A stretch of 64,000 nucleotides of DNA from Candidatus Marispirochaeta associata (GTDB lineage: Bacteria; Spirochaetota; Spirochaetia; JC444; Marispirochaetaceae). The DNA is taken from positions 1 through 64,000 of the forward strand of contig JWTM01000060.1 in NCBI GenBank assembly GCA_001749745.1, given 5' to 3'. The position numbers and the translations under genes are program-made. Under the pieces are notes generated by a model that saw nothing but the letters and a program-made list of their open reading frames with translations, ran no database searches and had not been told where the DNA came from. Below are positions 53,159 through 62,686 of this stretch, one piece after another; the first letter of the stretch is position 1; every line of letters starts with the position of its first letter.

Positions 53159-53749
53159 CTACAGGTTTTTCACCCGGTCGCCCTGGCTCTTCAGGAAGAT
53201 AGCCGAGGATGAGACGGTTTCATCAACCTTCGATCCGCCGCCGGGAAGGATTCCGCCGAGAAGCTCCTTGAAGCTCCGCTTCGGGGATTCCTCATCCTTG
53301 GCAAGAAAGACCTCGATCTCGTCCCGGCTCTCCTTGTCGTCTATCTCGGTCAAGAGGTTCACAGAGTTCTCTGCCGAACCTATCAGGAGATAGCGCTTTC
53401 CAAGGGATACCAGATGAACCGCACGGGTACTGGAGAGGGATTTGGTGGACAAGACCTTGATCAGATTATTATCTGCGTAGTTTTGTCCGGACATGCGCTT
53501 GAGAAAGTAGAAGAGACCGTAGATTGCGGCTACCACTCCCGCCAAAACCAGAAACATGGAGACGAAACTCCATACGGAGACGGAACCTACCGGTTCGATC
53601 TGATTCGGTGCGGCCTGAGCGTCGTCGGCTTGATCGAATACGATCTCCGCTTCCGACTGCGGTGCAGTCTCCTCGGTCGCTTCCTGCGCTATGAGCGTCG
53701 TACCAACAACGAACGCGAGCGCAAAAACGATGAGTCTTCGTTTTTTCAA
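53159..53749 (-). CDS. fliO: flagellar export assembly protein FliO
   Basis: 196 residues, start TTG 53749 by the context of a signal peptide MKKRRLIVFALAFVVGTTLIAQ and a G8 tract upstream. One further membrane helix (about 58-80, VWSFVSMFLVLAGVVAAIYGLFYFLKR), followed by a cytoplasmic domain with LIKVLSTKSLSSTRAVHLVSLGKRYLLIGSAENSVNLLTEI, the FliO signature. It helps FliP assemble. Placed between fliY and fliP as in other spirochaetes. Confidence 0.92.
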   Translation of the reverse strand: MKKRRLIVFALAFVVGTTLIAQEATEETAPQSEAEIVFDQADDAQAAPNQIEPVGSVSVWSFVSMFLVLAGVVAAIYGLFYFLKRMSGQNYADNNLIKVLSTKSLSSTRAVHLVSLGKRYLLIGSAENSVNLLTEIDDKESRDEIEVFLAKDEESPKRSFKELLGGILPGGGSKVDETVSSSAIFLKSQGDRVKNL

Positions 53750-53752
53750 TGT

Positions 53753-53760
53753 CCCCCCCC
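53753..53760 (-). repeat. G8 homopolymer before fliO
   Basis: Eight G on the coding strand end three bases before the TTG start of fliO. The flanks (CTGGGGGGGG) resemble those of the fliP tract, so the two are a shared element rather than chance. Confidence 0.8.
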
Positions 53761-53809
53761 AGAGACGTTCTACAGAGAGCCTACCAACAAAACCCCCTGT
53801 GTGTCTATA

Positions 53810-54952
53810 TTACGTCAAATCTGACATTCTTTCCATAGGAGAAACGATTTCCGTTACCCGAACACCGAAGTTTTCGTCGATAACGACAACCTCCCCTTTG
53901 GCGATCAGCTTATGATTGACCAGAATATCCACCGGTTCACCGGCAAGTTTGTCCAGCTCGATGATGGTTCCCTCGCCCATGCCGAGAATCTCGCGAATCA
54001 GGCGTTTCGTGCGGCCCAGCTCGACGGTCATCTCCATGTAGACGTCCATCAAGAGACCGATATTCCCCTGGTCCCCCGCCCCGGTCTGGGGATAGAGATT
54101 CGGGAACTGCACCGACTGAACATTCGGCGCCTGCTGGAAGCCCATATTGCCCCCCTGCATCTGCGGTGCAAAGCCGCCGCCCATTGGCTGCTGCATACCG
54201 CCGCCGGCCATGCCGCCGTTAGGCATACCGCCCCCCATCATACCTGTGAAATCGCCCCCCATGGGCGCGCCCTGGGCCGGGGACGCTCCTTGAGGCTGGG
54301 CCGCCTGCTGTTGGGGCTGCACCACCTCGCTGACGGCGGAAATCGAGAAGACCTCCATCAACTGCGAGGGCTTCTCTCCCTCGATGGTAACCGGGTAGGT
54401 AACGCGAATAAAGCCTTCGCCCGGCAGGGTAAGGCTCGCCTTGAGCACCTTCTCGGTCTCTCCCGGCGAGGTCATCACGGTTTTGCCGATGGCGTCCCCC
54501 AGGGAGGTCGCGATGGCCCCGGCCAGGGTATTCCCGGCCTCTGAAAGGGCGGAAAGAGCCGCATCGTCCAGCTCAATCTCTTCCTGGCCCATCATCAGAC
54601 CGGCAATCGACTCGGCCAGGGCGGTAGGCATAACGTACATATGCTCACCGCTTATGCCTTCCGAGAAATTGATCCGGGTTACCACCATCTCGTCGGGGGC
54701 GGTAGCCAGGAAGCCGTCCCGGTTAGTCTGTTCCACCTCGGGCTGCCCAATGGTTACGCTCTTCCCGATGATGCCGCTCAGGTTGGAGGCCTGGCTGGAG
54801 ACCGCCTGAGAAAGCTTGGAGGCAAACTCCATCTGCTGATCCTGGCTGAGACCGCCGGAATCGGTCGCCGGGGCCTCGCCGCCGAAATCAAATCCGCCGC
54901 CGCCTTGTAGCAAAGCATCTATTTCATCTTGTGATAATGATCCGTCACTCAT
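53810..54952 (-). CDS. fliY: rotor switch protein FliY/FliN
   Basis: 380 residues. The N-terminus MSDGSLSQDEIDALLQGGG contains the CheY-P binding motif also found in FliM. A CheC-like domain (about 30-190) follows, then a linker rich in Gly, Met, Gln and Pro (about 205-270, GGGMPNGGMAGGGMQQPMGG), and a FliN/SpoA domain at the C-terminus (MEMTVELGRTKRLIREILGMGEGTIIELDKLAGEPVDILVNHKLIAKGEVVVIDENFGVRVTEI). This is the long FliY type. It forms the lower C-ring and may dephosphorylate CheY. Confidence 0.95.
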   Translation of the reverse strand: MSDGSLSQDEIDALLQGGGGFDFGGEAPATDSGGLSQDQQMEFASKLSQAVSSQASNLSGIIGKSVTIGQPEVEQTNRDGFLATAPDEMVVTRINFSEGISGEHMYVMPTALAESIAGLMMGQEEIELDDAALSALSEAGNTLAGAIATSLGDAIGKTVMTSPGETEKVLKASLTLPGEGFIRVTYPVTIEGEKPSQLMEVFSISAVSEVVQPQQQAAQPQGASPAQGAPMGGDFTGMMGGGMPNGGMAGGGMQQPMGGGFAPQMQGGNMGFQQAPNVQSVQFPNLYPQTGAGDQGNIGLLMDVYMEMTVELGRTKRLIREILGMGEGTIIELDKLAGEPVDILVNHKLIAKGEVVVIDENFGVRVTEIVSPMERMSDLT

Positions 54953-54954
54953 GA

Positions 54955-55980
54955 CTACTCTTCTCCTTCGACGGCGAGTTCTTCGAACTCTTCTTTCTCG
55001 ACGTCTTCCAACTTTTGTGTTATCTGAACCGCAACCTTGTTACCGACCAGCCCTGGTCGGCAGAGAAACTTCTTTCGGTTTCCTACTTTGAGGACCATCG
55101 GATCGCTTGTACGGGTATCCTGCAGACGGATCACGTCTCCGCCCCGCAGGTTGAGCACATCCCGGACGGTCAAATTGATGCTCCCGATCTCGGCCAGGAC
55201 GTTGACCCGGACCGTAGAGAGCCGTTCCTTGAGGATGTTCAGGTTCTCCGTCGTCGCTCCGGAACGCACCGTGGAGTACATATACTGGGCCGATAGCTTG
55301 GAGATGATCGGTTCGATGGTCAGATAGGGGATACAGAAGTTCATCATCCCCTCTACCTCGTTCACCTTGGTCTCCAGGGTAACCAGCACGACCATCTCCG
55401 TGGGCGGAACGATCTGGGCGAACTGGGGGTTGGTCTCGATCTGCCCCAAGCGGGGACGGAGGTCGATCACCTGACTCCAGGCCTCTCGAAGATTTCCCAA
55501 TATGCGGACGATGATCCCTTCCATGACCGACTGCTCGATATCGGAGAGATCCCGCTGTACCTTAGTGCCCTCTCCTTTACCGCCGAAGAGGCGGTCGATA
55601 ATCGAGAAGGTGATCGCCGGATCGATCTCGAGTACCGCCGATCCTTTGAGGGGATCCATATTGATGATCCCAAGGGTGGTCGGATTCGGAATGGAGCGGA
55701 TAAACTCCTCGTAGGTCAACTGATCGACTGAGGCCACGTGTACGTGGACCATACTCCGCAGCTGGGCCGAGAGTGCGGTGGTCGTCAACCGGGCGAAGGT
55801 CTCGTGCATGATCGAGACGGTCCGGATCTGCTCCTTGGAGAACTTGTCCGGACGCTTGAAGTCGTAGATCTTGATCTTGCGCTGATCCGTCGCCTGGGAG
55901 ACATCCTCTGTTTCCATATCTCCCGTGGAAATTGCGGTTAAGAGCTGATCAATTTCGTCTTGGGAGAGTACCTCGTTCAT
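54955..55980 (-). CDS. fliM: rotor switch protein FliM
   Basis: 341 residues with the N-terminal CheY-binding helix EVLSQDEIDQLLTAI, a central CheC-like domain (FKRPDKFSKEQIRTVSIMHETFARLTTTALSAQLR; GSAVLEIDPAITFSIIDRLFGGKGE) and a C-terminal SpoA domain. It takes the CheY-P signal and switches rotation. Gap to fliY is 2 bp. Confidence 0.97.
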   Translation of the reverse strand: MNEVLSQDEIDQLLTAISTGDMETEDVSQATDQRKIKIYDFKRPDKFSKEQIRTVSIMHETFARLTTTALSAQLRSMVHVHVASVDQLTYEEFIRSIPNPTTLGIINMDPLKGSAVLEIDPAITFSIIDRLFGGKGEGTKVQRDLSDIEQSVMEGIIVRILGNLREAWSQVIDLRPRLGQIETNPQFAQIVPPTEMVVLVTLETKVNEVEGMMNFCIPYLTIEPIISKLSAQYMYSTVRSGATTENLNILKERLSTVRVNVLAEIGSINLTVRDVLNLRGGDVIRLQDTRTSDPMVLKVGNRKKFLCRPGLVGNKVAVQITQKLEDVEKEEFEELAVEGEE

Positions 55981-55989
55981 CCGCCTTCC

Positions 55990-56553
55990 TTAGAAATCGA
56001 GGACCTGTAGATCCATGATAATTACTTGATCGATGTTCGGCCCGGAGAGCCGTTCATTGATACGCGTCTTCAGTTCATTGGTAATCGTCTGTTCGTGCCG
56101 CGGGGTCAACTCAGCCGCCGTCTTCCTGCTGAAGTAGGAACGGATCATGGCCTGCAGCGGCGCCTGCCGGTCGTTCAGCTCGGTCAGAATAGTCTTGTTA
56201 TCCTTCTCGAAGCCGATCCGCACGGTCACGATCACCGTCAAAGGTTCCGCATCGGAGGTTCGGGTGCGAATTTCCTCAATACCGGGCCACCACTGTAGTA
56301 CCGGCGCGACCCCCTCATACTCGTCGGAGATCATTGGCAAGGACTGCTGGGCGGTTCCCCGGTTCAGAATCTGCATTGTGATAACCACCACGGTGACGAT
56401 AAAGATAATCGCCGCCAGCCCCATGGCCACCAGCTTGAGGATCTTGATTACGATTTCGGGAAGGAATCCCCCGCGTTCCCCGGTATCCGGTTCAGCACCG
56501 CCGGTAACGTCATCATCACTGAATACTACATCTTCATCAGCCATGTCAGCCAA
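55990..56553 (-). CDS. fliL: flagellar basal-body protein FliL
   Basis: 187 residues: acidic cytoplasmic start, one membrane helix (about 37-58, LKLVAMGLAAIIFIVTVVVITMQIL) and a periplasmic domain with a stomatin-like character (EPLTVIVTVRIGFEKDNKTILTELNDRQAPLQAMIRSYFSRKTAAEL). FliL forms a ring around the stator and raises torque in spirochaetes. AAGGAG precedes the ATG. Confidence 0.93.
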   Translation of the reverse strand: MADMADEDVVFSDDDVTGGAEPDTGERGGFLPEIVIKILKLVAMGLAAIIFIVTVVVITMQILNRGTAQQSLPMISDEYEGVAPVLQWWPGIEEIRTRTSDAEPLTVIVTVRIGFEKDNKTILTELNDRQAPLQAMIRSYFSRKTAAELTPRHEQTITNELKTRINERLSGPNIDQVIIMDLQVLDF

Positions 56554-56609
56554 CTCCTTCGTTAATCAGCAACCGTATCAAATACGATCCTATTCTGCAA
56601 ACCCTCATC

Positions 56610-57335
56610 CTAAAGATGTCCGTCGCTCAAGATTACTATATCGATGCGCCGGTTATAGGCGCGTCCCTCGGGGGTCTCGTTCGATGCCAACGGCACCGTT
56701 TCGGCAAACCCCGCCACCTGAAACTGATCCTCGGGCACCCCGTAATCCGACAAGGCCCGCAAGGTGTTGATCGCCCGAGCGGCGGAGAGCTCCCAGTTCG
56801 TCGGCCAGGGACCGTCCGGATCCGTCGGCGCCGCGTCGGTATGCCCCTCGATCCTAAATTTGCGATCCTCCAGGGAGGTCAACAGTCGGGAGACCTTTTG
56901 CAGGGTTTCCCGGGTATTCTCGATGTCGATCTCCGCACTGGCCGGTCTGAAGAAGGAGTCCGCAGCCAGGCTGATTATCAGCCCTCGCTCATCCTCGGTA
57001 ACCCGCACCTTCTTCGACTTTATCTCCGGCTGAAACTGGCTTATAGCCAGCTTGCGGGCCTTATCCAGGGCCCGTCCCTTATCGATGGAAGGCAGGGTCA
57101 TGATATTGTTCCCCAGCTCAGCCAGTTCCCCGGCCTGCAGGGTATTCCCCCCTTCCAGCACACCCAGCCCGGAGAAGGCCGCCAGAATCAACTTCAGCTG
57201 AGAGCCGTCCACCTCGGCGGTGGTGTACATCATCACGAAGAAGGTCAGCAGCAGGGTCACCATGTCGCCGTAGGTGGTCATCCATGCCGGCGCCCCTTCT
57301 TCGGGACACTTCTTGCATTTTTTCTTCTCAGCCAT
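56610..57335 (-). CDS. motB: stator protein MotB
   Basis: 241 residues. The membrane helix near the N-terminus has the proton-channel Asp24 in TYGDMVTLLLTFFVMMY. The C-terminal OmpA-like domain binds peptidoglycan (FRIEGHTDAAPTDPDGPWPTNWELSAARAINTL). A Cys/Lys-rich N-terminus KKKCKKCPEEG is noted. Follows motA by 23 bp. Confidence 0.96.
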   Translation of the reverse strand: MAEKKKCKKCPEEGAPAWMTTYGDMVTLLLTFFVMMYTTAEVDGSQLKLILAAFSGLGVLEGGNTLQAGELAELGNNIMTLPSIDKGRALDKARKLAISQFQPEIKSKKVRVTEDERGLIISLAADSFFRPASAEIDIENTRETLQKVSRLLTSLEDRKFRIEGHTDAAPTDPDGPWPTNWELSAARAINTLRALSDYGVPEDQFQVAGFAETVPLASNETPEGRAYNRRIDIVILSDGHL

Positions 57336-57358
57336 GCCGCGCTACCCGCACTCTTCCG

Positions 57359-58141
57359 TTACTCCGCTGCCGATTCGGCCATGATAGCCTCGCGCCGCGC
57401 CGGCGGCAGGAAGCTTAGGAGTTTAACCTCCAGGATCCGCGGATTATCCCCGGACTGGATCGAGAGAATGCCTTCGATCATTATTTCTTTGACCAGGACC
57501 TCGCCTTTGTCGCGGTCCTCGAGTTTGTTCTTGATCGGTATCAGTACCAGGTTGGCGAAAATCGTTCCGTACATAGTGGTAATCAGCGCCAGGGCCATAC
57601 CGGAGCCGATCGAGTCGGCATCGTTAAGATTGGCCAGCATCGCGATCAGACCCGCCAGGGTTCCGATCATGCCGAAAGCGGGCGCAAAGGTTCCCCAGTC
57701 GCCGAAGATCTTGATTCCGTCCTGGTGGCGCTCCTGAATCTGATTCAGCTCATTGTAGAGCAGGTTCTTGATGATCTCGGGGTCGGTGCCGTCGACGACG
57801 AGCTGGATCCCCTTCTTCATGAACTCCTGCTCGACCTCTTCCAAGTCGTCCTCCAACGCCAGGAGTCCCTCACGCCGGGCCTTTTCGGAGAAGTTGACCA
57901 GGGTGGAGATAATCGCCTCCTCCCCCCAATTGGGTACGTTCAGCGCGTGGCTCATGTACTTCATCATCCCCAAAACCCGCTGAAGAGGATTACCGACCAT
58001 AAGCGCCGAGAATGAGCCGCCGATAACCATGAAGATCGAGGGAATATCAATGTAAGAACCGAGAGAGCCGCCGGAGGTGAGGATCGACATAAGAATCATC
58101 ACGAATCCGAGGATCAGCCCTATAATCGTTCCTAAATCCAT
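57359..58141 (-). CDS. motA: stator protein MotA
   Basis: 260 residues, four membrane helices, and the family phrases GTFAPAFGMIGTLAGLIAMLANL and ALALITTMYGTIFANLVLIPIKNKL. The cytoplasmic loop (about 85-145) contains the charged residues that touch FliG (FSEKARREGLLALEDDLEEVE). With MotB it drives rotation by ion flow. Confidence 0.97.
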   Translation of the reverse strand: MDLGTIIGLILGFVMILMSILTSGGSLGSYIDIPSIFMVIGGSFSALMVGNPLQRVLGMMKYMSHALNVPNWGEEAIISTLVNFSEKARREGLLALEDDLEEVEQEFMKKGIQLVVDGTDPEIIKNLLYNELNQIQERHQDGIKIFGDWGTFAPAFGMIGTLAGLIAMLANLNDADSIGSGMALALITTMYGTIFANLVLIPIKNKLEDRDKGEVLVKEIMIEGILSIQSGDNPRILEVKLLSFLPPARREAIMAESAAE

Positions 58142-58148
58142 CTACCGG

Positions 58149-58346
58149 TCACTCCTCGTTTTTAAAGGCCCCGATCTGCCGCCTATAGGCGACGATTTCA
58201 CTAAAAACAGTCTGGCGGTCCTCACGGACCACCAGACGCTTTCCCGATAACATGATCAGGGTCGTATCAGGATTGGCTTCGATGTACTCGATCTGATGGG
58301 GATTCACCCAGTAGACCGTTCCATCCAGCCTGGTTACTTCAATCAT
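58149..58346 (-). CDS. flbD: FlbD-family small flagellar protein
   Basis: 65 residues: MIEVTRLDGTVYWVNPHQIEYIEANPDTTLIMLSGKRLVVRE matches the FlbD family (YlzI/SwrD in Bacillus, raises stator power). Its position between flgE and motA is the spirochaete standard. Seven bases before the motA start. Confidence 0.93.
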   Translation of the reverse strand: MIEVTRLDGTVYWVNPHQIEYIEANPDTTLIMLSGKRLVVREDRQTVFSEIVAYRRQIGAFKNEE

Positions 58347-58366
58347 CTAAGCCCTATTTTAACCCC

Positions 58367-59761
58367 TTAGCGCTTTAAGGTCAAAAGCTCCTGCAGCATC
58401 TGATCCGAGGTCTGGATCGTCTTGCTGTTGGACTGGAACCCGCGCTGGGTTACGATCATGTCGGTAAACTGTTCGGCCAGGTCGACGTTGCTCATCTCTA
58501 ATGCGCCGGCGATGAACTTGCCCTTCCCGGCCACCCCGCTCTCGGAGATATTGGGATCGCCCGAGTTGTTGGTTACCACGTAGGTGCTCTCTCCGGCCTT
58601 CTCCAATCCGCCGGGGTTGGTAAAGCTCGAGAGCGCCACCTGAGCGATGGTCCGGTTGGTGCCGTTGGAGTAGACCCCGGTTATGATGCCCGACTGGTCG
58701 ATCTTGAAGCTCTCCAGGTAGCCCATGGGATAGCCGTTCTGGCTGAAGGCCTTGGTGGAGCTTTTCTCGGCAAACTGGGTCATGGAGTTGACCACGCTGC
58801 CGACCTCGCCCAGATTGAGATTGAAGGTCTGGCGCAAGGGAGCGCCGGCGGCGTCGAGATTGGAGTCGGGTACGTCGTAGGCGAGCTGCACCTGGAGGTC
58901 GCCGTCGCCGATCAGGTCGCCCTGGGCGTCGGTTACCGATTCGAGGGTACCGAGGTTGTCGAAGTTGACCGTAAAGGTCGCATCGGCGTTGTTGGCCGCT
59001 CCTACCTCGGCGATGGTGTTGGCCGTGTCGGCGCCGGTCTCGTCCGGATCGATGGTAACCGTCGCATCCCAGCTGTTAGGCGCGCCTACGGTCTTGGTAA
59101 AGTTGATCCGCATGGTGTGGGTGTTGCCGAAGCTGTCGTAGATAGTCTTGTCCACGGTCCAGGTTCCCTGCAGGGTCTCGGCGGGTCCGGCTCCCGGAGG
59201 AATAACCGCTACCCGTTTGTCCAGGTTACAGGCCAAGTCCACCTCGGTGGTAGCCGCGGCGGGGTCCTTGCCGCCCACCGGAATGGTAATATCCCCTACG
59301 TCGGAGGCGGTGTTGATAATGGTCGTGCCCTCGACCTGCTGGGCCATCCAGCCCTGTACCCGCATGCCGTTGGCCGGGTTGGTAAGGGTTCCCTCTTCAT
59401 CGATGCCGAAGGCGCCGGCGCGGGAGTAGAACTCCTTATCGCCGTTCTTGAGGATAAAGAAGCCGTTCCCCTGAATCGCGATGTCGGTCATGACCCCGGT
59501 GGTCTGCAGCGAGCCCTGGGTGTGGATGGTATCGATGGCGGCGATGGTCATACCGAGGCCGACCTGCTTCGGATTGACCCCGCCCAGCTCGTCGGTGGGA
59601 CGAGCCGCGCCGGACATCGTCTGGCTGAGCATATCCTGGAAATTGACCCGGCCTTTCTTGAAGCCGATGGTATTGACGTTGGAAATATTGTTTCCGATAA
59701 CGTCCATCCGGGTCTGGTGATTCTGTAGTCCGGAAACTCCGGAATAAAGGGATCGCATCAT
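58367..59761 (-). CDS. flgE: flagellar hook protein FlgE with cross-link residues
   Basis: 464 residues. N-terminus [41 protein letters not shown] and C-terminus [43 protein letters not shown] are canonical. Lys165, Cys178 and Asn179 (GGKDP; ACNLDKR) stand at the positions used for lysinoalanine cross-links in the Treponema denticola hook. This makes the hook a covalent polymer that survives high strain. GGAGG precedes the double ATG. Confidence 0.97.
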   Translation of the reverse strand: MMRSLYSGVSGLQNHQTRMDVIGNNISNVNTIGFKKGRVNFQDMLSQTMSGAARPTDELGGVNPKQVGLGMTIAAIDTIHTQGSLQTTGVMTDIAIQGNGFFILKNGDKEFYSRAGAFGIDEEGTLTNPANGMRVQGWMAQQVEGTTIINTASDVGDITIPVGGKDPAAATTEVDLACNLDKRVAVIPPGAGPAETLQGTWTVDKTIYDSFGNTHTMRINFTKTVGAPNSWDATVTIDPDETGADTANTIAEVGAANNADATFTVNFDNLGTLESVTDAQGDLIGDGDLQVQLAYDVPDSNLDAAGAPLRQTFNLNLGEVGSVVNSMTQFAEKSSTKAFSQNGYPMGYLESFKIDQSGIITGVYSNGTNRTIAQVALSSFTNPGGLEKAGESTYVVTNNSGDPNISESGVAGKGKFIAGALEMSNVDLAEQFTDMIVTQRGFQSNSKTIQTSDQMLQELLTLKR

Positions 59762-59775
59762 ATAGCCATATCCTC

Positions 59776-60210
59776 CTAGCGCATTACCTTGGCAATCTTG
59801 TCTACATCGTAATAGGTTCCGTTAACCAGAACCTGGGGGAACTCTCTGCCGGAAACGGCTTCCACCGTTCCGTTGATAACCTGGTCGCCGTTGATGATCT
59901 CCACCTCGTGTCCGAGGGTACTCATCGCCCGGGAAGAGGAGAGGACGCCGGAAAGTTCCTGGAAGGAACTGGCCATGTTGGTCATCTGCTCGAGGCTCGA
60001 GAACTGGGCCATCTGGGCGATAAACTCCTTGTCCTTCATCGGTTCCGACGGATCCTGATGGGTCAGCTGGGTCAGAAGGATCTTCAGGAAATCATCCTTG
60101 TCCAGCTCCTGGCTCGTTTGACGACCGGAGTTGAGCACCTTGTTCAAGGTATCGACCTGCATCTGTGTCCGGGCCTTCTCGCCGCTGTTCATTGTCGTTG
60201 AAATATCCAT
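59776..60210 (-). CDS. flgD: hook assembly scaffold FlgD
   Basis: 144 residues, short form. The N-terminal signature [47 protein letters not shown] is clear. The C-terminal domain is only partial ([45 protein letters not shown]), which is common in spirochaetes. It caps the hook while FlgE subunits are added. Confidence 0.95.
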   Translation of the reverse strand: MDISTTMNSGEKARTQMQVDTLNKVLNSGRQTSQELDKDDFLKILLTQLTHQDPSEPMKDKEFIAQMAQFSSLEQMTNMASSFQELSGVLSSSRAMSTLGHEVEIINGDQVINGTVEAVSGREFPQVLVNGTYYDVDKIAKVMR

Positions 60211-60224
60211 CTCACTTCCTCATC

Positions 60225-61592
60225 TTAGACGTACATGCTCACCCGGTTCTGGGCGTCGGTATCGATATGGATCCGCGGAACCTGCTCGTTGAAGGCCTCC
60301 GCCGCCAGGGCCGGATGCACACCCAGCTGCTCACGCCGCCGTCGCGCCCCTTCTCCGGTCTGCCGACCGCCGACGCTTACATCGAGCCCGTCGGTCTGGA
60401 ACCCATGTTCCCGGAAGCTGCGATTCAGAAGATCCATATTCTCCTGAAACGCCTCCCGTACACTACTATTTTCGACAATTATCCGTCCGGCTATATGCTT
60501 CTCGTTCAGATTAAGTCGAATCCGTACCTCTCCCAGCTTCTCGGGCTTGAGAATCAGCCGAATCTCGCCCTGATCGCTATCTTTCAGCAGGAACTGGGCT
60601 TTCTTGAGGATCTCGGCGTTACCTCCGTCCCTCAGGGCCTTGGAGAGCTCGGCCGCAGCCTTCGAGTCGGCCATGCTGGTTCGCTGCAGTCCGGAACTCT
60701 CGTTGGCATCCGCCGAGGTTTCCAGCACCACCAGCTCCTGACGCAGGGAGTGTTCGAATCCGCTCTCGGCGTTTTTTACCTGGTTGTTCAGACTCAGATT
60801 CTGCTCGGCCTTAGCCTCGACGCTGTTCTCTCGATTCTGCGTAGCCTTGGTACGCAGATCGACCAGTTCGATGGCAGGCTTTTCATCCTTCCCGGCGCCC
60901 TCTTTGGAGCTGACGAGTCTCTCGAGTCTCAGATTCGCTTGGTTGCGGGGTTTATCGGTAGCATGCTCGGACGACTTCCGCTCTGAAGCGAGGGCTTCTG
61001 CAGCGCCTTCCGCCTGCAGAACAGGCGTTTCGAGATCGATCTCCGCCGGATTTTCAACCGTGGAGGATTGCCCCTTTTCTGCGCTATTCGGGAGCTCGTT
61101 CCCCTCCAGGGCCGCTTCGACGAGAGCGCTTTCGCCTCGTTCTGCTTCCGCGTCGACCTTCAGGTTCCGTGTATCCGGCCGAGCTTCGGGTGCGGCGAGG
61201 GCATCCCCCTCCTCGAGTACCTTTTCCGCTCGTCCTGAATCTACATGGGCGCGCTCTTTAAGCAGCTTTCCAGACTCCTTGCCTGCCGAATTCTCGGCGG
61301 CCGAGAGCTTTACATTCTCGTTGGATTTCTCTGTATCGGAGTTTTTGTTGCTGACCGCAGTCGACTCGTCGCTGCTTTCGTTGGCGGAAGAGACCGCTTC
61401 AGGCCCGTCGTCAACCGCTGCAGGCTCAGCCACTGCCGGCTTCTCCCCTTCGACAGAGACCTTCTGCGCTTCCGGTTCCTGTTGAATTCGGGCGAGGTAG
61501 TCCGCGAAACCGGTCCCGTTGACCTCAGGCGCGCTTTGGAAGGCCTCCGGTTCGTGAGTGCGGTAGGAGATGATATCTACGGTGGATATCAT
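60225..61592 (-). CDS. fliK: hook-length control protein FliK
   Basis: 455 residues. The first 300 are low-complexity, acidic and Ala/Glu/Ser-rich, as expected for a molecular ruler exported during hook growth. The conserved C-terminal domain contains LLKDSDQGEIRLILKPEKLGEVRIRLNLNEKHIAGRIIVENSSVREAFQENMDLLNRSFREHGFQ. It stops hook export and switches FlhB. Previously named flbC in spirochaetes. Confidence 0.9.
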   Translation of the reverse strand: MISTVDIISYRTHEPEAFQSAPEVNGTGFADYLARIQQEPEAQKVSVEGEKPAVAEPAAVDDGPEAVSSANESSDESTAVSNKNSDTEKSNENVKLSAAENSAGKESGKLLKERAHVDSGRAEKVLEEGDALAAPEARPDTRNLKVDAEAERGESALVEAALEGNELPNSAEKGQSSTVENPAEIDLETPVLQAEGAAEALASERKSSEHATDKPRNQANLRLERLVSSKEGAGKDEKPAIELVDLRTKATQNRENSVEAKAEQNLSLNNQVKNAESGFEHSLRQELVVLETSADANESSGLQRTSMADSKAAAELSKALRDGGNAEILKKAQFLLKDSDQGEIRLILKPEKLGEVRIRLNLNEKHIAGRIIVENSSVREAFQENMDLLNRSFREHGFQTDGLDVSVGGRQTGEGARRRREQLGVHPALAAEAFNEQVPRIHIDTDAQNRVSMYV

Positions 61593-61601
61593 AATGGTTT
61601 T

Positions 61602-62225
61602 TCATCCTCCTTGTGCCTCCGGCTTCTTGAGCATCTTGCGGTTCAATACCGCCGCCCGATCCGCAGGCATGAGGGAGAGCCAGAACGCGACTACGGAGGC
61701 TTGTCCCTCCTCTTCCGCCAGACGCTCGGTCATGCGCAGAATATCGATCACATCCTGGTCGTCCATCTCCACGAGCCGTTCGACCGCGGCTTCCGGGGGC
61801 ATCCCCGAGAAGTACTCCGCTGCTTGCCGAAGGTTCGCACTCTTATTTTCGTACTGTTTTACAATTTCATTGAATGATTTTTCCCGGTCGTTCAGGGCCT
61901 GCTCCCGCTCCTCCAGGGCCTGAGCCATCTGCACCAGCTCCTCCTGAATCCCCTCCAGGCTGGTTTCACGCTCGTTTAGCGCCTCCTCCCGGCGGTCGAG
62001 CTCCTCGTAGAGCTTGTCGATTCGCGCCTGATCCAGCAACAGCTCCGTCCCCGGGTCTTCGATCTCCTCGGGAGTCTCCACGCCGAAGAGGGAGAAAACG
62101 GGCCGTAGCCGCTCGCGAACGTCCATCAGTCCCAGGTAATCGAACCAGAGTAAGCCCCCGAGACCCAAAATCGCGATTAATAACATCAGAATGATGATCC
62201 GGTAACCCGTATTCGCCCGTGCCAT
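61602..62225 (-). CDS. flbB: spirochaete collar protein FlbB
   Basis: 207 residues: one N-terminal membrane helix (about 8-30, YRIIILMLLIAILGLGGLLWFDYL), a long coiled coil (about 60-125, DKLYEELDRREEALNERETSLEGIQ) and a C-terminal MgtE-N-like/MotE-like domain (YFSGMPPEAAVERLVEMDDQDVIDILRMTERLAEEEGQ). FlbB builds the base of the spirochaete-specific collar that recruits stators. Position between fliJ and fliK is the rule in this phylum. Confidence 0.9.
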   Translation of the reverse strand: MARANTGYRIIILMLLIAILGLGGLLWFDYLGLMDVRERLRPVFSLFGVETPEEIEDPGTELLLDQARIDKLYEELDRREEALNERETSLEGIQEELVQMAQALEEREQALNDREKSFNEIVKQYENKSANLRQAAEYFSGMPPEAAVERLVEMDDQDVIDILRMTERLAEEEGQASVVAFWLSLMPADRAAVLNRKMLKKPEAQGG

Positions 62226-62226
62226 C

Positions 62227-62676
62227 TCATCCTCCTCCCGCTTCTATCCTGCGCGCGGCGGCGCCGCTGTTTATATCGTCCTGTAGCTTGACCTCGAGCG
62301 CCCGTTCCTCCCGGTAGAAGGCCTCCTGCTGCCGTTCCTTGAGCTTCTCGAAGACCTTACGTTCCTTCGAGGCCTCCAGGTAGCGGGCCTGAACGGCCTT
62401 CCGCTCCTCAGCCAAACGATCCAATTCCCGACGGTGAACGCCCGCCTGCTGTTCCATCCGGCGGACATAGTTGTCGGCGGCGGTCATGGCGAAAAAATCA
62501 CCGACTCCCGCCGCTCGCTGTTGGAAGCCCTGCATCCGACGGCGTCCGCACTCGTCTATCTTCATGCGCAACTCTTCCATTCGGCCGGTGATCTCACCGA
62601 GCTTCAGCTCCCACTCCTGCTCCTTGTAGTGCTTGAGGTTGAGGAGTTTCTGCAGCTTGAAATGAAAGCGATGCAT
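62227..62676 (-). CDS. fliJ: flagellar export chaperone FliJ (FlbA)
   Basis: 149 residues, almost one long coiled coil (FKLQKLLNLKHYKEQEWELKLGEITGRMEELRMKIDE) typical of FliJ. It sits inside the FliI hexamer and contacts FlhA. Gap to fliI is 10 bp and to flbB 1 bp, tight operon spacing. Confidence 0.88.
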   Translation of the reverse strand: MHRFHFKLQKLLNLKHYKEQEWELKLGEITGRMEELRMKIDECGRRRMQGFQQRAAGVGDFFAMTAADNYVRRMEQQAGVHRRELDRLAEERKAVQARYLEASKERKVFEKLKERQQEAFYREERALEVKLQDDINSGAAARRIEAGGG

Positions 62677-62686
62677 CTAATCCCGC

